Counted from the stretch's first letter, positions 8,369 through 17,128 are shown. The stretch: 64,000 nt of DNA from Rhodoferax sp. U2-2l (GCF_020594515.1 NZ_JAJCTH010000022.1:1-64000); one strand, 5' to 3'. Notes: generated by a model not told the origin, from the letters alone. A program made the numbers and translations.

Positions 8369-9397
8369 TTACTTCTTGGTGTAAATCTGATCGAAACTGC
8401 CGCCATCGGCAAAGTGTTCCTTGTCCGCCTTGGCCCAGCCACCAAAGGCCTGGTCAATCGTGAACAGGTTGAGTTTGGCGAACTGGTGGGCGTACTTGGC
8501 CTTGGCTTTTTCTGACACGGCCGGGCGGTAGAAATTCTTGCCGGCGATGTCCTGGCCCTCTTCGGTGTACAGGTACTCCAGATAAGCCTGCGCCACGGCA
8601 CGGGTGCCCTTCTTGTCCACGTTTTTGTCAACCACCGCCACGGCAGGCTCGGCCAGGATGCTCAAGCTGGGTGCCACGATGTCAAACTTGGCGCCAAACT
8701 CTTTTTCCAGCAGGTAGGCTTCGTTTTCCCAGGCAATCAGCACATCGCCCTGGGCGCGCTGGGCAAAGGTGATGGTGGAGCCACGGGCGCCGGTGTCCAG
8801 AATCGGCACATTGGCAAATAACTTGGCGACAAATTCCTTGGCCTTGGCGTCACCGCCGTATTTGCGTTTGGCAAACTCCCAGGCGGCCAGGTAGTTCCAG
8901 CGGGCGCCGCCCGATGTTTTGGGGTTGGGCGTGATCACGCTGATACCGGGTTTGATCAGATCGTCCCAATCCTTGATGCCTTTGGGGTTGCCCTGGCGCA
9001 CGGCCAGCACGATGGTCGATGTGTAGGGCGACGAGTTGTGGGGCAACTTCTTCTGCCAGTCTGCCGCCAGCCAGCCACCATGTTTGGCCAGCGCATCGGT
9101 GTCACCGGCCAGCGCCAGGGTCGCCACATCGGCATCCAGGCCGTCAATGATGGAACGTGCCTGTTTGCCCGAACCACCGTGGGACTGTTTGATGGTCACG
9201 TCCTGGCCGGTCTTGGCCTTCCAGTACTTGGCAAAGGCGGCGTTGAACTCGACATAGAGTTCACGCGTTGGGTCGTAAGAGACGTTGAGCAGCGTAACCG
9301 GGGCGGGCTGCGCTTGGGCGGCCAGGCTGCCTGCCGCCAGCAGGGCAGCGACGGCCAAACCAAAAATACGGCGGGAAAGTATGAGCGTTGTTTTCAC
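8369..9397 (-). CDS. sbp: sulfate ABC transporter substrate-binding protein
   Basis: A 342-residue Sbp/CysP-family periplasmic protein. I chose the GTG at 9397 because GAGGA lies just upstream and it places a clean signal peptide ([19 protein letters not shown], cleaved after AQAQ) at the N-terminus. Mature landmarks include [43 protein letters not shown] and [13 protein letters not shown], all characteristic of sulfate/thiosulfate binders. No cysT/cysW/cysA genes are in the window, so it either serves a transporter elsewhere or was recruited into the sulfonate operon as an additional sulfur-starvation gene. It is the first gene of the seven-gene set. Confidence 0.87.
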   Translation of the reverse strand: MKTTLILSRRIFGLAVAALLAAGSLAAQAQPAPVTLLNVSYDPTRELYVEFNAAFAKYWKAKTGQDVTIKQSHGGSGKQARSIIDGLDADVATLALAGDTDALAKHGGWLAADWQKKLPHNSSPYTSTIVLAVRQGNPKGIKDWDDLIKPGISVITPNPKTSGGARWNYLAAWEFAKRKYGGDAKAKEFVAKLFANVPILDTGARGSTITFAQRAQGDVLIAWENEAYLLEKEFGAKFDIVAPSLSILAEPAVAVVDKNVDKKGTRAVAQAYLEYLYTEEGQDIAGKNFYRPAVSEKAKAKYAHQFAKLNLFTIDQAFGGWAKADKEHFADGGSFDQIYTKK

Positions 9398-9487
9398 GGT
9401 GGAGTCCTCTGAAGTCATTGCGTCTGTGCAATAAAACGGATTCTGGGAGACGCGCGTTCAAACTGGAACGACTGAATAATCATTTCC

Positions 9488-9516
9488 TTATTACAAATTC
9501 ATTCATGCGGATTCAA
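9488..9516 (-). promoter_or_regulatory. putative promoter of the sbp-ssu operon
   Basis: On the minus strand TTGAAT (9516-9511) and TAATAA (9493-9488) are 17 bases apart, about 90 bases upstream of the sbp start. The surrounding 60 bases are AT-rich and repeat ATTCA several times, with an inverted pair GCATTCA (9518-9524)/TGAATGC (9540-9546) just upstream. That is a plausible site for a CysB-type activator, though no CysB consensus was confirmed. Confidence 0.4.
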
Positions 9517-9684
9517 TGCATTCAGAAATTGTCCATGCGTGAATGCCGCCATCGCAGCGTTTAGACACGTCCAGCGTTCACCTGCTGCGTCCTGCTGCCC
9601 CGCTTTTCCCAAAAGGCCTTTGAGATGCTTTGACCATCAGTGCCGTCACAATCATGTTCACGTCCATTCACCCCCTCAATCACG

Positions 9685-10659
9685 ATGAACCCTGAACAAC
9701 AACACGCCGTACTCACCATTGCCCTGCTGGCTGCATTTGCTGACGATCACCATGACGAGCGCGAACGCGAGCAAATCCGCCGCTTGGTCGACACCCTGGG
9801 CGACCAGGCCACTGACCTTCACCTGGCTGGCCTGTACGGTCAGGTGCTGCTCAAGCAGGTCAACGTGGCAGCCGTTGCCGCCACGTTGACGGATTTGTCC
9901 CAGCGGCAACTGGCCTTTGAGACGGCGGTGTGCGTGTGTGACGCCGACGGCCACACCACCGGGCCCGAGGCGGCCTTTTTACAGAATTTGGCACAGGTGT
10001 TGCGCCTGGATGCCGGCGTGACCAGGCCACTGAACCAACAAGGCCAAGCCATGGCCGATCTGGCGGACGCCGCCGCACCCCAAAGTACCAACACCGTTGC
10101 CCTGGCACCGGCTGCACCCGCCGTGCCAGGCGTCGCAGGGCCCGATCAGGCGGAGCTGGACCGCTCCATCCTGAATTACGCTATTCTGAACGGCGCGCTG
10201 GAGCTGTTACCCCAATCGTGGGCGTCGATGGGCATCGTTCCCCTGCAGATCAAGATGGTGTACAGCATCGGCAAGGCCCATGGCTTTGAGTTGGACCAGG
10301 GCCATATCCGCGACTTTTTGGCCACCCTGGGTGTGGGTTTGACCTCGCAGTACCTGGAGCAGTTTGGCCGCAAACTGCTGGGCGGGCTGTTGGGCCAACT
10401 CGCTGGTGGCATGGGCAAGTCCCTGGGCAAGGCCACCGCCAGCGTGGCGTTCTCGTTTGCCACCACCTATGCCCTCGGGCACGTGGCCAAACGGTATTAC
10501 GCCGGTGGGCGGCAAATGAGCACGGCGCTGCTGCAGGAAACTTTCCAGAGCCTGATCCAACCGGCCAAAGACATGCAGGCGCACTACCTGCCGCAAATTC
10601 GCCAGAAGGCCAGCAGCCTGGACATGGGGCAAATCATGTCGCTGGTCAAAGGGCGCTGA
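9685..10659 (+). CDS. TerB-like plus DUF697 two-domain protein
   Basis: A 324-residue protein of two parts. Residues 1-115 are helical and acidic and resemble the TerB/tellurite-resistance-like domain (AFADDHHDEREREQIRRLVD; CVCDADGHTTGPEAAFLQNL). After an Ala/Pro-rich linker (about 125-155), the C-terminal half resembles DUF697 (PLQIKMVYSIGKAHGFEL and GGLLGQLAGGMGKSLGKATA), a probably membrane-embedded domain seen in YcjF-like proteins. The start at 9685 follows no strong ribosome-binding site; an in-frame GTG at 9640 is possible. It stands alone, diverging from sbp. The role may be in membrane stress or metal tolerance, but nothing in the sequence proves that. Confidence 0.7.
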   Translation: MNPEQQHAVLTIALLAAFADDHHDEREREQIRRLVDTLGDQATDLHLAGLYGQVLLKQVNVAAVAATLTDLSQRQLAFETAVCVCDADGHTTGPEAAFLQNLAQVLRLDAGVTRPLNQQGQAMADLADAAAPQSTNTVALAPAAPAVPGVAGPDQAELDRSILNYAILNGALELLPQSWASMGIVPLQIKMVYSIGKAHGFELDQGHIRDFLATLGVGLTSQYLEQFGRKLLGGLLGQLAGGMGKSLGKATASVAFSFATTYALGHVAKRYYAGGRQMSTALLQETFQSLIQPAKDMQAHYLPQIRQKASSLDMGQIMSLVKGR

Positions 10660-10714
10660 CACCTGTTGAAGAGGCGTCGACGTCGATGTGGCCCACGACC
10701 GGGTTGCTACGCGC

Positions 10715-11821
10715 TCAACCGATCGAAGCGCCCATGACTGCGCGCAAGTCGGCCAACAAGGCCTCCACCGATGCCTCCGTTGTGTCCCACGCACACATGA
10801 ACCGGCATCCGCCACCGGCAATGAACTGGTAAAACTTCCAACCCTTGGCGTGCATGGCCAACACCGCAGTCGGCGGCAGATGCGCAAACACCCCGTTGGC
10901 CTGGGGCGGGTGCAAGGTGGTGATGCCGGGAATCGCCCGCAACCCGGCGTACAGCTTCTGCGCCATGGCATTGGCATGGCGGGCGTTGTGCAACCACACC
11001 TCGTGTTCCAGCAAGCCGACCCAGGGGGCAGAGATGAAACGCATCTTGGAGGCCAACTGACCCGCTTGTTTGACGCGCCAGGCAAAGTCTTCGGACAGTT
11101 TGTGGTCGAAAAACACCACCGCCTCACCCACCGGCAAGCCGTTTTTTGTGCCACCAAAACACAAGACATCGACACCAGCCCGCCAGGTGATGTCAGCCGG
11201 TGAACACCCCAGATGGGCCACCGCGTTGGCAAAACGCGCGCCGTCCATGTGCACCCGCAACTGGTGTTCTTTGGCCACCCGTGAAATGGCGTGCACCTCA
11301 TCGACGCTGTAAACCGTGCCCATTTCTGTGGCTTGGGTGATCGACACAACCTTGGGACGCGGGTAATGGATGTCGCTGCGTTTGGTGACCAGGCTGGTGA
11401 TCGCCTCGGGCGTGAGCTTGCCCAACTGGGCTGCTGGTGACTCGTTTTCGGCCACCAACAGCTTGGAGCCATTGGAGAAAAACTCCGGGCCACCACACTC
11501 ATCGGTTTCGATGTGCGCCACCGGGCTGCAGATCACCGAGTGGTAACTCTGGCACAGCGACGCCAGGGCCAACGAATTGGCGGCGGTGCCGTTGAAGACG
11601 AAGTACACGTCGCATTCGATCTCGAAGAGTTGACGCAACATGTCGGTGGCGCGCTGGGTCCAGCGGTCATCACCGTAGGCCGGTTCGTGCCCGCTGGCAT
11701 TGGCTTCGCACAACCAGTGCAGGGCCTGGGGGCAGGCACCGGCATAGTTGTCGCTGGCAAACTGCTGCCTGCCTGTGGCTGCCGCTGGTGCGCCATCGGC
11801 GTTCTGGATGGAGGTTGTCAT
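10715..11821 (-). CDS. ltaE: low-specificity L-threonine aldolase
   Basis: A 368-residue PLP-dependent enzyme of the threonine aldolase (fold type I) family, which cleaves L-threonine or allo-threonine to glycine and acetaldehyde. The PLP lysine is in FGGTKNG, the pyridine-N-binding aspartate is in HMDGARFANA, and an early substrate/cofactor loop FNGTAANSLAL is present. Length and motif order fit the longer aldolase group also annotated as beta-eliminating lyase-like. It is transcribed alone, convergent with the TerB/DUF697 gene and 53 bases downstream of the Lys-rich hypothetical gene on the same strand. Confidence 0.88.
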   Translation of the reverse strand: MTTSIQNADGAPAAATGRQQFASDNYAGACPQALHWLCEANASGHEPAYGDDRWTQRATDMLRQLFEIECDVYFVFNGTAANSLALASLCQSYHSVICSPVAHIETDECGGPEFFSNGSKLLVAENESPAAQLGKLTPEAITSLVTKRSDIHYPRPKVVSITQATEMGTVYSVDEVHAISRVAKEHQLRVHMDGARFANAVAHLGCSPADITWRAGVDVLCFGGTKNGLPVGEAVVFFDHKLSEDFAWRVKQAGQLASKMRFISAPWVGLLEHEVWLHNARHANAMAQKLYAGLRAIPGITTLHPPQANGVFAHLPPTAVLAMHAKGWKFYQFIAGGGCRFMCAWDTTEASVEALLADLRAVMGASIG

Positions 11822-11874
11822 GGGTTCATTGGCTCACGGGTATCGGTGTGGCCCAGGTGGCCAGTTTGTTGGGT

Positions 11875-12537
11875 TCAAGCTTCAGCGCTGACTGGAGCCA
11901 CAGGCGCATCCTCGACAGCTTCCAAAGGCGCCACAACTGGAACGCTCGGAACCGGGGTTGCGTCATCGGCCGACGCCAGTTGGTACAACTTGGACCCATC
12001 ACGTGTGCCCGCCACAACCAGGGCCCCCTTTTTGGTGGTGATGTAGGTCCAGGCTTTGGCGCGCGTTGTGATGACTTCTCGGGCGGAGTCGTCCAATTTC
12101 AGCTTCTTCAAAGCGGCGTCAGCCAGCTGGGCAACCGTAAATTTCTTGCGACCCAGGCACTTGAGCCACAACTCGGCACCGGTGGCTGGCAACTTGACCG
12201 GAACCGATACGGCATCAACCATGGCCTCAACTGCCCTGGCTTTGTTTGCCTTGACTTTGGGTACTTTGGTCTTGGCCGCCTTGGTTTCTTCAGGTTTGAC
12301 TTCTGCGATTGGCTTGGACTTGGCCTTTCTCTTGGTCTTGACCGTGGCATTGACCACCGAGAGGTCTTCGACAGGCTGCGCCTGGGATGCGAGGGTGTAG
12401 GTCACCGTGGTAGTCGCCGCATCAACGGTAATCAGAGGCTTCAGGCCTTCAAGCGCCTGCTCCAGATTGATCAGATGCTGGCGGGTACGCTCAATTTCCT
12501 GAGCAATGTGATTGGCAGCTTCGAACAATGTTTGCAT
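11875..12537 (-). CDS. hypothetical protein with coiled coil and Lys/Ala-rich linker
   Basis: A 220-residue protein I do not recognise. Residues 1-35 are a predicted amphipathic helix/coiled coil (IAQEIERTRQHLINLEQALE). Residues 65-105 are very Lys/Ala/Pro-rich and histone H1-like. Residues 110-185 look folded and winged-helix-like (LKCLGRKKFTVAQLADAAL, then AREVITTRAKAWTYITTKKG). The last 30 are Pro/Val/Ala-rich. Basic linker plus possible winged helix suggests nucleic-acid binding, but that is inference. It diverges from the cupin gene. Confidence 0.6.
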   Translation of the reverse strand: MQTLFEAANHIAQEIERTRQHLINLEQALEGLKPLITVDAATTTVTYTLASQAQPVEDLSVVNATVKTKRKAKSKPIAEVKPEETKAAKTKVPKVKANKARAVEAMVDAVSVPVKLPATGAELWLKCLGRKKFTVAQLADAALKKLKLDDSAREVITTRAKAWTYITTKKGALVVAGTRDGSKLYQLASADDATPVPSVPVVAPLEAVEDAPVAPVSAEA

Positions 12538-12645
12538 GCGGTGTGCTTCCTACTTGGTGATGTTGAATGGCAGTGATATGGTCACTGTCGAATGCTATTC
12601 CAATAATGACAGTCCTCCCACCGTTTCATCACGCCGAGAAACCCA

Positions 12646-12954
12646 GTGTCCATCCAGAATATTTACGACAACGCAAATCCTCCGACCACCGGTGAGCGCT
12701 TTGACACGCTGCTTCGCTGCAGGAACCTGGTGATCGAGCGCATTGCCAGTTCGTCAGCCATACCGCCGAACCGCTACGTCCAGACTCAAGACGAGTGGGT
12801 TCTGCTGCTCCAAGGGACGGCGGAAATAGAAATTGACGGCAAGACCGAATCACTCAGGGCGGGAGACTACGTTTTTCTGCCAGCCAACACACCGCACAGT
12901 GTGAAACAGGTGTCTGATGGTGCCGTCTGGCTTGCGGTCCACCTGCATCCGTGA
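12646..12954 (+). CDS. small cupin-domain protein
   Basis: A 102-residue single-domain cupin starting at a GTG. The cupin core is visible in DEWVLLLQGTAEIEIDG (first motif region, lacking the canonical HxH) and in LRAGDYVFLPANTPHSVKQV (second motif with the conserved His). Proteins of this size and pattern, roughly 100 residues with a TQDEWVLLLQG strand, are common uncharacterised cupins; the reaction is unknown. One metal ligand of the classical set is not obvious, so a binding rather than catalytic role is possible. It is monocistronic and convergent with osmC, with a 148-base gap. Confidence 0.8.
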   Translation: MSIQNIYDNANPPTTGERFDTLLRCRNLVIERIASSSAIPPNRYVQTQDEWVLLLQGTAEIEIDGKTESLRAGDYVFLPANTPHSVKQVSDGAVWLAVHLHP

Positions 12955-13102
12955 TGGTTGGTAGCCAACGTTTTTGACCTCACAGTCGGTCACGATAAAC
13001 AACATCCTGGGTCTCGTCAACCAGGCCCAGATGGTTTGCACGTCCTCGAATCCGACACGAGGCAACATGGCGGTGACGCTGACTGTGGCTGGAGAGCGCT
13101 CG

Positions 13103-13573
13103 TCAATCTCCGTACCTCGGCTCGCAGCGAACTTCCGTTTTCACCGAGTTGGCGATGAAACATTCTTCATGCGCCTCATGATGCATTTGGTCGATTTGCG
13201 CCCGTGTCGGCTGCATCGCACCAGAAAACGTCACGTCCGGGCGCAAGGTCACCAGCGTCATGGCCATTTTTCCAGCTTCGTTTCTCGCCATGGTGCCCAC
13301 CGCTGAATCGGCGTAGCGCTCAACACAAAACCGTCGTTTGGCGGCAATGGACAGAAACCACAGCATGTGACAGCTTGAGAGGGATGCCACAAAAGCCTCC
13401 TCCGGGTCGACGGCGCATGGGTCAGACATGGGAATGGGCACAACGTGTGGCGACGATGAGCCTGGAACCTCCACCCCGCCGTCAAAGCGCATCACATGCC
13501 GCCTGCTGTAACGGTTGCTCAAAAAATCCTGCTCACCGCGCAGCCATAGGATGTCAGCAACATATTGGGCCAT
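13103..13573 (-). CDS. OsmC-family peroxide/peroxiredoxin-like protein
   Basis: A 156-residue OsmC/Ohr-type protein; these reduce organic hydroperoxides with a pair of cysteines. The cysteines lie in LSSCHMLWFL and HEECFIANSVKTEV, with the family's glutamate in DPEEAFVASL. The start at 13573 is chosen because AAGGAG precedes it; a longer frame would run through the GlxA gene. It is the last gene of the GlxA-associated operon, 49 bases downstream of the regulator. That setting suggests a detoxification function induced together with the hydrolase and exporter. Confidence 0.85.
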   Translation of the reverse strand: MAQYVADILWLRGEQDFLSNRYSRRHVMRFDGGVEVPGSSSPHVVPIPMSDPCAVDPEEAFVASLSSCHMLWFLSIAAKRRFCVERYADSAVGTMARNEAGKMAMTLVTLRPDVTFSGAMQPTRAQIDQMHHEAHEECFIANSVKTEVRCEPRYGD

Positions 13574-13622
13574 GTCATTCTCCTTATTGACGCCGTCAAC
13601 CATCAGGGCGCACGCAGGCTCG

Positions 13623-14606
13623 TCAGGGTCCTGTTTGGCGCTGTGCCTGGACTCGAACCTGTCCCGGCGTGCCCTCAGCGTAACGCTGCCAGACCCGTCG
13701 AAAGTCACGGGTGGAGCCAAAGCCACACTGTTCAGACACCCGTTCTACAGACAATTCAGGCGCTTTTTTCAGTAAATCTCTGGCTAAGGCAATGCGCAGT
13801 TGCTGCTGGTAGGCCACGATGCTGATACCAGCGTGCACTGCAAACAAGCGGCTCAAATGCCGGGCACTCACACAGGCCTGTGCCGCCAACTCCTCCAAAG
13901 TCCAGGTTTTGGCCGGGTCTCGGGCAACCGCATCCTGGGCCCGGTGGACCGCAGGGTGCATATGGTTGCGCCAGGCCAGCCATGGGGAAAGCTGCGGGTC
14001 ATTGGGTCCACGACGTTGGTAAATGACCAGCCGCCGCGCCACCCGGGCCGCCAACTCGGCCCCGGCGTATTGCTCGATGATGTGCAGTGCCAGGTCAATC
14101 CCTGTGGAAATCCCGGCACTGGTCAAGGTTCGCCCGTCGTCAACATAGATGCGGTCCATCTCCACCTCGGCGGCTGGTTCAGCTGCTCTGAGCGCATCGA
14201 GCAAGCTGTGATGGGTGGTGCATCGGTGGCCGACCAGGCAACCGGCTTTGGCCAGCAGCAAGGCACCAGAGCAAATGCTGGCCAGCCGTGTATCGGCCAG
14301 CGGCACCTGTTTGAGCCACAGCACGACAGCATGGGCAGCAGCGCTTTGATGGTCGACTTCCTCCTTGCCATTTCCCACCACGATGAGCAAGCTGTTTCGG
14401 GGCAACTTCTCAGGCAGTGGCTCCAGCCCGGACAGGCCGACATCCAGCGTGGTTGCTACAGACGTCTGTGGGGAGCAGGTATGCAAGCTGAAGTTGGCCC
14501 CCATGTCCCTGGCCATGCGCAGCGCCTCCGCCGGACCGGCATAGTCCAGCAGCAGCACATTGGGTGTCACCACCAGCCAAATGGAAAGCGTCAGGCGGGT
14601 TTCCAT
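13623..14606 (-). CDS. GlxA-family transcriptional regulator (DJ-1/PfpI + AraC)
   Basis: A 327-residue activator with an N-terminal DJ-1/PfpI-like amidotransferase fold (about 5-190; nucleophile-elbow-like segment ASICSGALLLAKAG). The AraC-type DNA-binding domain follows at about 215-320, with two helix-turn-helix units (WTLEELAAQACVSARHLSRL; SVERVSEQCGFGSTRDFRRV). GlxA-type regulators usually control nearby amidase or isochorismatase-like genes. Here the gene overlaps the 3' end of eamA by 16 bases, so it is probably an autoregulated member of the operon starting at 16347. The ligand is unknown. Confidence 0.88.
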   Translation of the reverse strand: METRLTLSIWLVVTPNVLLLDYAGPAEALRMARDMGANFSLHTCSPQTSVATTLDVGLSGLEPLPEKLPRNSLLIVVGNGKEEVDHQSAAAHAVVLWLKQVPLADTRLASICSGALLLAKAGCLVGHRCTTHHSLLDALRAAEPAAEVEMDRIYVDDGRTLTSAGISTGIDLALHIIEQYAGAELAARVARRLVIYQRRGPNDPQLSPWLAWRNHMHPAVHRAQDAVARDPAKTWTLEELAAQACVSARHLSRLFAVHAGISIVAYQQQLRIALARDLLKKAPELSVERVSEQCGFGSTRDFRRVWQRYAEGTPGQVRVQAQRQTGP

Positions 14607-15502
14607 TTCAGTCGTCGCATCAAGGAAGCGCCAAACAGATTGACCACCAGACCCAACATCAACAACGCGCCTCCCAGAAAGTGAACCGGTTTGAGGGTTT
14701 CACCAAACACCAGCCAGCCGGTGCTCAGGCCCACCAGCGGGACCAGCAGGGTGAACGGCGCGATGCGGTTCACCGGGTAACGTGACATCAGGAAATTCCA
14801 CACCGAGTAGCCAAACAAGGTGGCCGCCCAGGCGATGTAGGCCAGTGCTGCCAGGTTGGACAGTCCAAAGTTCTGCCACGCCAACGTCATTGCCTGTGGC
14901 CCTTCCAAAACGGCGGACAGGGCAAACAACGGTATCGGCGGTACCAGGCTGGCCCAGACCACAAAAGCCAGTTGGTTCATCGGCCCGTGGCGGCCCACTG
15001 CACGGCTGACCAGGTTGCCACAGGCCCACATCACGGCAGCGGCCACGGTCAGCAGGAAACCCATGAGCGGCATGCTGGCCCCATGGGCACTGCCAATCAA
15101 CAGGAGACCACCAGCGGCCAGCAACAGTCCTACCAGCTGGTTGGCGTGCCATTTCTCCTTGAACCACAGCGCTGTTAATGCCAGTGTGAAAAACGACTGC
15201 GACTGCAACACCAGGGAGGCCAGACCCGACGGCATGCCCACATGGATGGCGGTGAATAGAAAGGCAAATTGACCCACGGACATGGTGAGTCCAAAGGCCA
15301 CATAAAGTCGCAATGGCACCTTGGGAGGCTTGAGGAACAACAAGGCCGGGAAGGCCGCCAGCACAAAACGCAGGCCCGCCAACAGCAAGGGGGGCACCCC
15401 AACCAAGCCAACTTTGATGACCGCAAAGTTGACGCCCCAGACCAGGATGACCACCAAGGCCAATGCCAGATGTTTCGCGGGCAAGGTCATCGGAGATTTC
15501 AT
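14591..15502 (-). CDS. EamA-family drug/metabolite exporter
   Basis: A 303-residue membrane protein with ten hydrophobic segments in two EamA repeats (about 8-135 and 150-285), like the O-acetylserine/cysteine exporter EamA/YdeD. Recognisable pieces are ILVWGVNFAVIKVGL in the first repeat and YIAWAATLFGYSVWNFLMSRYP in the second. The ATG at 15502 overlaps the DUF1272 stop (ATGA), which fixes the start better than the longer frame. Being between a hydrolase and a GlxA regulator, it likely exports the product or the toxic substrate of this operon. Confidence 0.87.
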   Translation of the reverse strand: MKSPMTLPAKHLALALVVILVWGVNFAVIKVGLVGVPPLLLAGLRFVLAAFPALLFLKPPKVPLRLYVAFGLTMSVGQFAFLFTAIHVGMPSGLASLVLQSQSFFTLALTALWFKEKWHANQLVGLLLAAGGLLLIGSAHGASMPLMGFLLTVAAAVMWACGNLVSRAVGRHGPMNQLAFVVWASLVPPIPLFALSAVLEGPQAMTLAWQNFGLSNLAALAYIAWAATLFGYSVWNFLMSRYPVNRIAPFTLLVPLVGLSTGWLVFGETLKPVHFLGGALLMLGLVVNLFGASLMRRLKWKPA

Positions 15503-15768
15503 GAAGCGGCCTGTGCAGTCATCACTGATTGGGAGCAACCATGCGGCTGGAACACACGCTCTGTGGAGGCCGGGCTGTTGGCCAACTTATTGGCAGGACG
15601 AACCGGGCGGCGGACCAGCTCGCCACCGCAGTTGGGACAAATGCCCCTTAACGGCCCATCAGCACAAGCCGAACAGAACGTGCATTCGAATGAACAAATA
15701 CGGGCGTTCAATGCTGCAGGTGGCAGGTCTGTATTGCAACATTCACAGTTCGGACGCAATTGCAGCAT
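15499..15768 (-). CDS. DUF1272 small zinc-ribbon protein
   Basis: An 89-residue cysteine-rich protein. The first 60 residues carry paired cysteines (CECCNTDLP, CSFECTFCSACA, CPNCGG), at least eight Cys in all. They form a likely double zinc-binding fold that matches DUF1272. The remaining 30 residues are not conserved-looking. Proteins of this family have no known function. It is 12 bases downstream of the isochorismatase-family gene and overlaps eamA by 4 bases, so it is firmly in the operon. Confidence 0.85.
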   Translation of the reverse strand: MLQLRPNCECCNTDLPPAALNARICSFECTFCSACADGPLRGICPNCGGELVRRPVRPANKLANSPASTERVFQPHGCSQSVMTAQAAS

Positions 15769-15780
15769 GGTCGCCCTCCT

Positions 15781-16347
15781 CTACGCCATCAAGTCAGTCA
15801 GGCAGGTCTGCACATCCACAATGCGTGCAAAACGGTCTTGCAGGACCAGTTCGGTATGGGTCTTGATGTCTTGGGCCGAGAAAGTGACGCCACTGCCCGC
15901 ATGGGTCATCGGGAAAGTCAGGGTGGCCTCGGTCACAAAATCGACGTTGTAGCCCAAGTCGGACCCCACGCGGGCGGTGGTTTCGCAGCACTGTTCGGTG
16001 CGGATGCCGGTGATGATGAGTTTTTGGATACCGCGGCGCCGCAACCAAAGGTCCAGACCGGTATCGGTGAAGGCATTGTGGGTGTGTTTGTCAAAACGGA
16101 CCGCCGGCTCGCCAGGCAGCCAGGCCAAGGGCTGGACGAAACCGGACGCCGGCGCAAAGGCGCCCGAGGTTCCGCAATGAAAGATGTGCACCACCGGAAC
16201 CTGTCGCGCCCGACAACCCTGCTCCAGTTTCAGCAAGGCGCTTTGAAAGGCTGACACATCATCAGTAGTCCAGAAAGGCATCTGGGTGAAGGACTGCTGC
16301 ACATCAATGATGATGAGCGCTGACTTGGAAGTTTGTGCAGAGGACAT
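15781..16347 (-). CDS. isochorismatase-family cysteine hydrolase
   Basis: A 188-residue alpha/beta hydrolase of the isochorismatase/nicotinamidase superfamily. The presumed catalytic triad is visible: Asp in ALIIIDVQQSF (about 15), Lys in RFDKHTHNAF (about 86) and Cys in GIRTEQCCETTAR (about 119-120). Substrates of relatives range from nicotinamide to carbamoyl and biuret compounds; this one cannot be assigned. It is the first gene of the GlxA-linked operon. A 180-base gap separates it from yccF and contains the presumed promoter. Confidence 0.86.
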   Translation of the reverse strand: MSSAQTSKSALIIIDVQQSFTQMPFWTTDDVSAFQSALLKLEQGCRARQVPVVHIFHCGTSGAFAPASGFVQPLAWLPGEPAVRFDKHTHNAFTDTGLDLWLRRRGIQKLIITGIRTEQCCETTARVGSDLGYNVDFVTEATLTFPMTHAGSGVTFSAQDIKTHTELVLQDRFARIVDVQTCLTDLMA

Positions 16348-16527
16348 TTTTTGAAAGACGTTAGGTGATGATGACTCATCCTACCCAAACGCCACATAAC
16401 GGGTAAGACCTGAGACGGACAAACATGGGACAAAATCCGCCAAATATCCAAACGGCGCCAACTTGTCTCAACCGAGTTCACGGTGAGGGTAACCTGAGGT
16501 CATCTGACCAAGGCAAGCAACCTCTAC

Positions 16528-16944
16528 CTACCTGGCGCGTGCGGCGACTTCCTTGTTCACGATGGTCTGGCCAATGGGCGCCAGGGCGATGATGGCCAGT
16601 TTCAGATGCTGGATGCCAAAGGGAATGCCAATGATGGTGATGAAGCACAAAAGCGCTGAACCCAAATGCCCGATGGCCAGCCAAATACCTGCAAAGACAA
16701 ACCAGATGATGTTGCCAATCAAGCCCAGGGCGCCGGTGCCGATATCGTCTTTGCTGGTCAAGGCCTTGCGACTGATGGCCTCTTTGCCGAACGGCAAAAA
16801 GGCAAATTGACCCATGACGAAACAGGCCTTGGCCCAGGGAATGCCGACGATGGTGATGGCTGCCAGCAGGCCCGCCAGCCACCAGCCCAGGCCCATCACA
16901 AAACCACCAAAAATGAACCACAGAATATTGCCGATGACACCCAT
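16528..16944 (-). CDS. yccF: YccF-family inner-membrane protein
   Basis: A 138-residue membrane protein with two YccF domains, each a pair of hydrophobic segments (GNILWFIFGGFVMGLGWWL at about 4-22; GNIIWFVFAGIWLAIGHLGS at about 77-96). Each has the downstream GIPW/GIPF motif. The ATG at 16944 matches the family's usual MGVIGNILWF start; the frame stays open upstream but without protein-like sequence. YccF proteins are found next to ion channels or transporters in some bacteria, and their role is not established. Here it is monocistronic. Confidence 0.85.
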   Translation of the reverse strand: MGVIGNILWFIFGGFVMGLGWWLAGLLAAITIVGIPWAKACFVMGQFAFLPFGKEAISRKALTSKDDIGTGALGLIGNIIWFVFAGIWLAIGHLGSALLCFITIIGIPFGIQHLKLAIIALAPIGQTIVNKEVAARAR

Positions 16945-17128
16945 TTCAGCTCCCGCGTCGTCTGAATTGATTGGATAAGCATAACGGCCCATTGAGACAA
17001 CGGCTGACGTCATCAAGTCCCACCCTGACAATCCCCCGCCATGTCGGGGACCCTGTCAGCCATAGACCATGTTTCCCATGCCCCATTGACCACACCCCCT
17101 GGGTGAGGTAGCGCCAAAAGCCTCAGCC

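Noticed and set aside
9685..10659. Considered as a full tellurite-resistance (ter) operon gene
   Set aside because: No terA, terC, terD or terE neighbours; only a TerB-like domain is present.
12850..13068. A 72-codon minus-strand frame between cupin and osmC
   Set aside because: Overlaps the cupin gene and has no domain or ribosome-binding site; the 148-base gap is ordinary convergent spacing.
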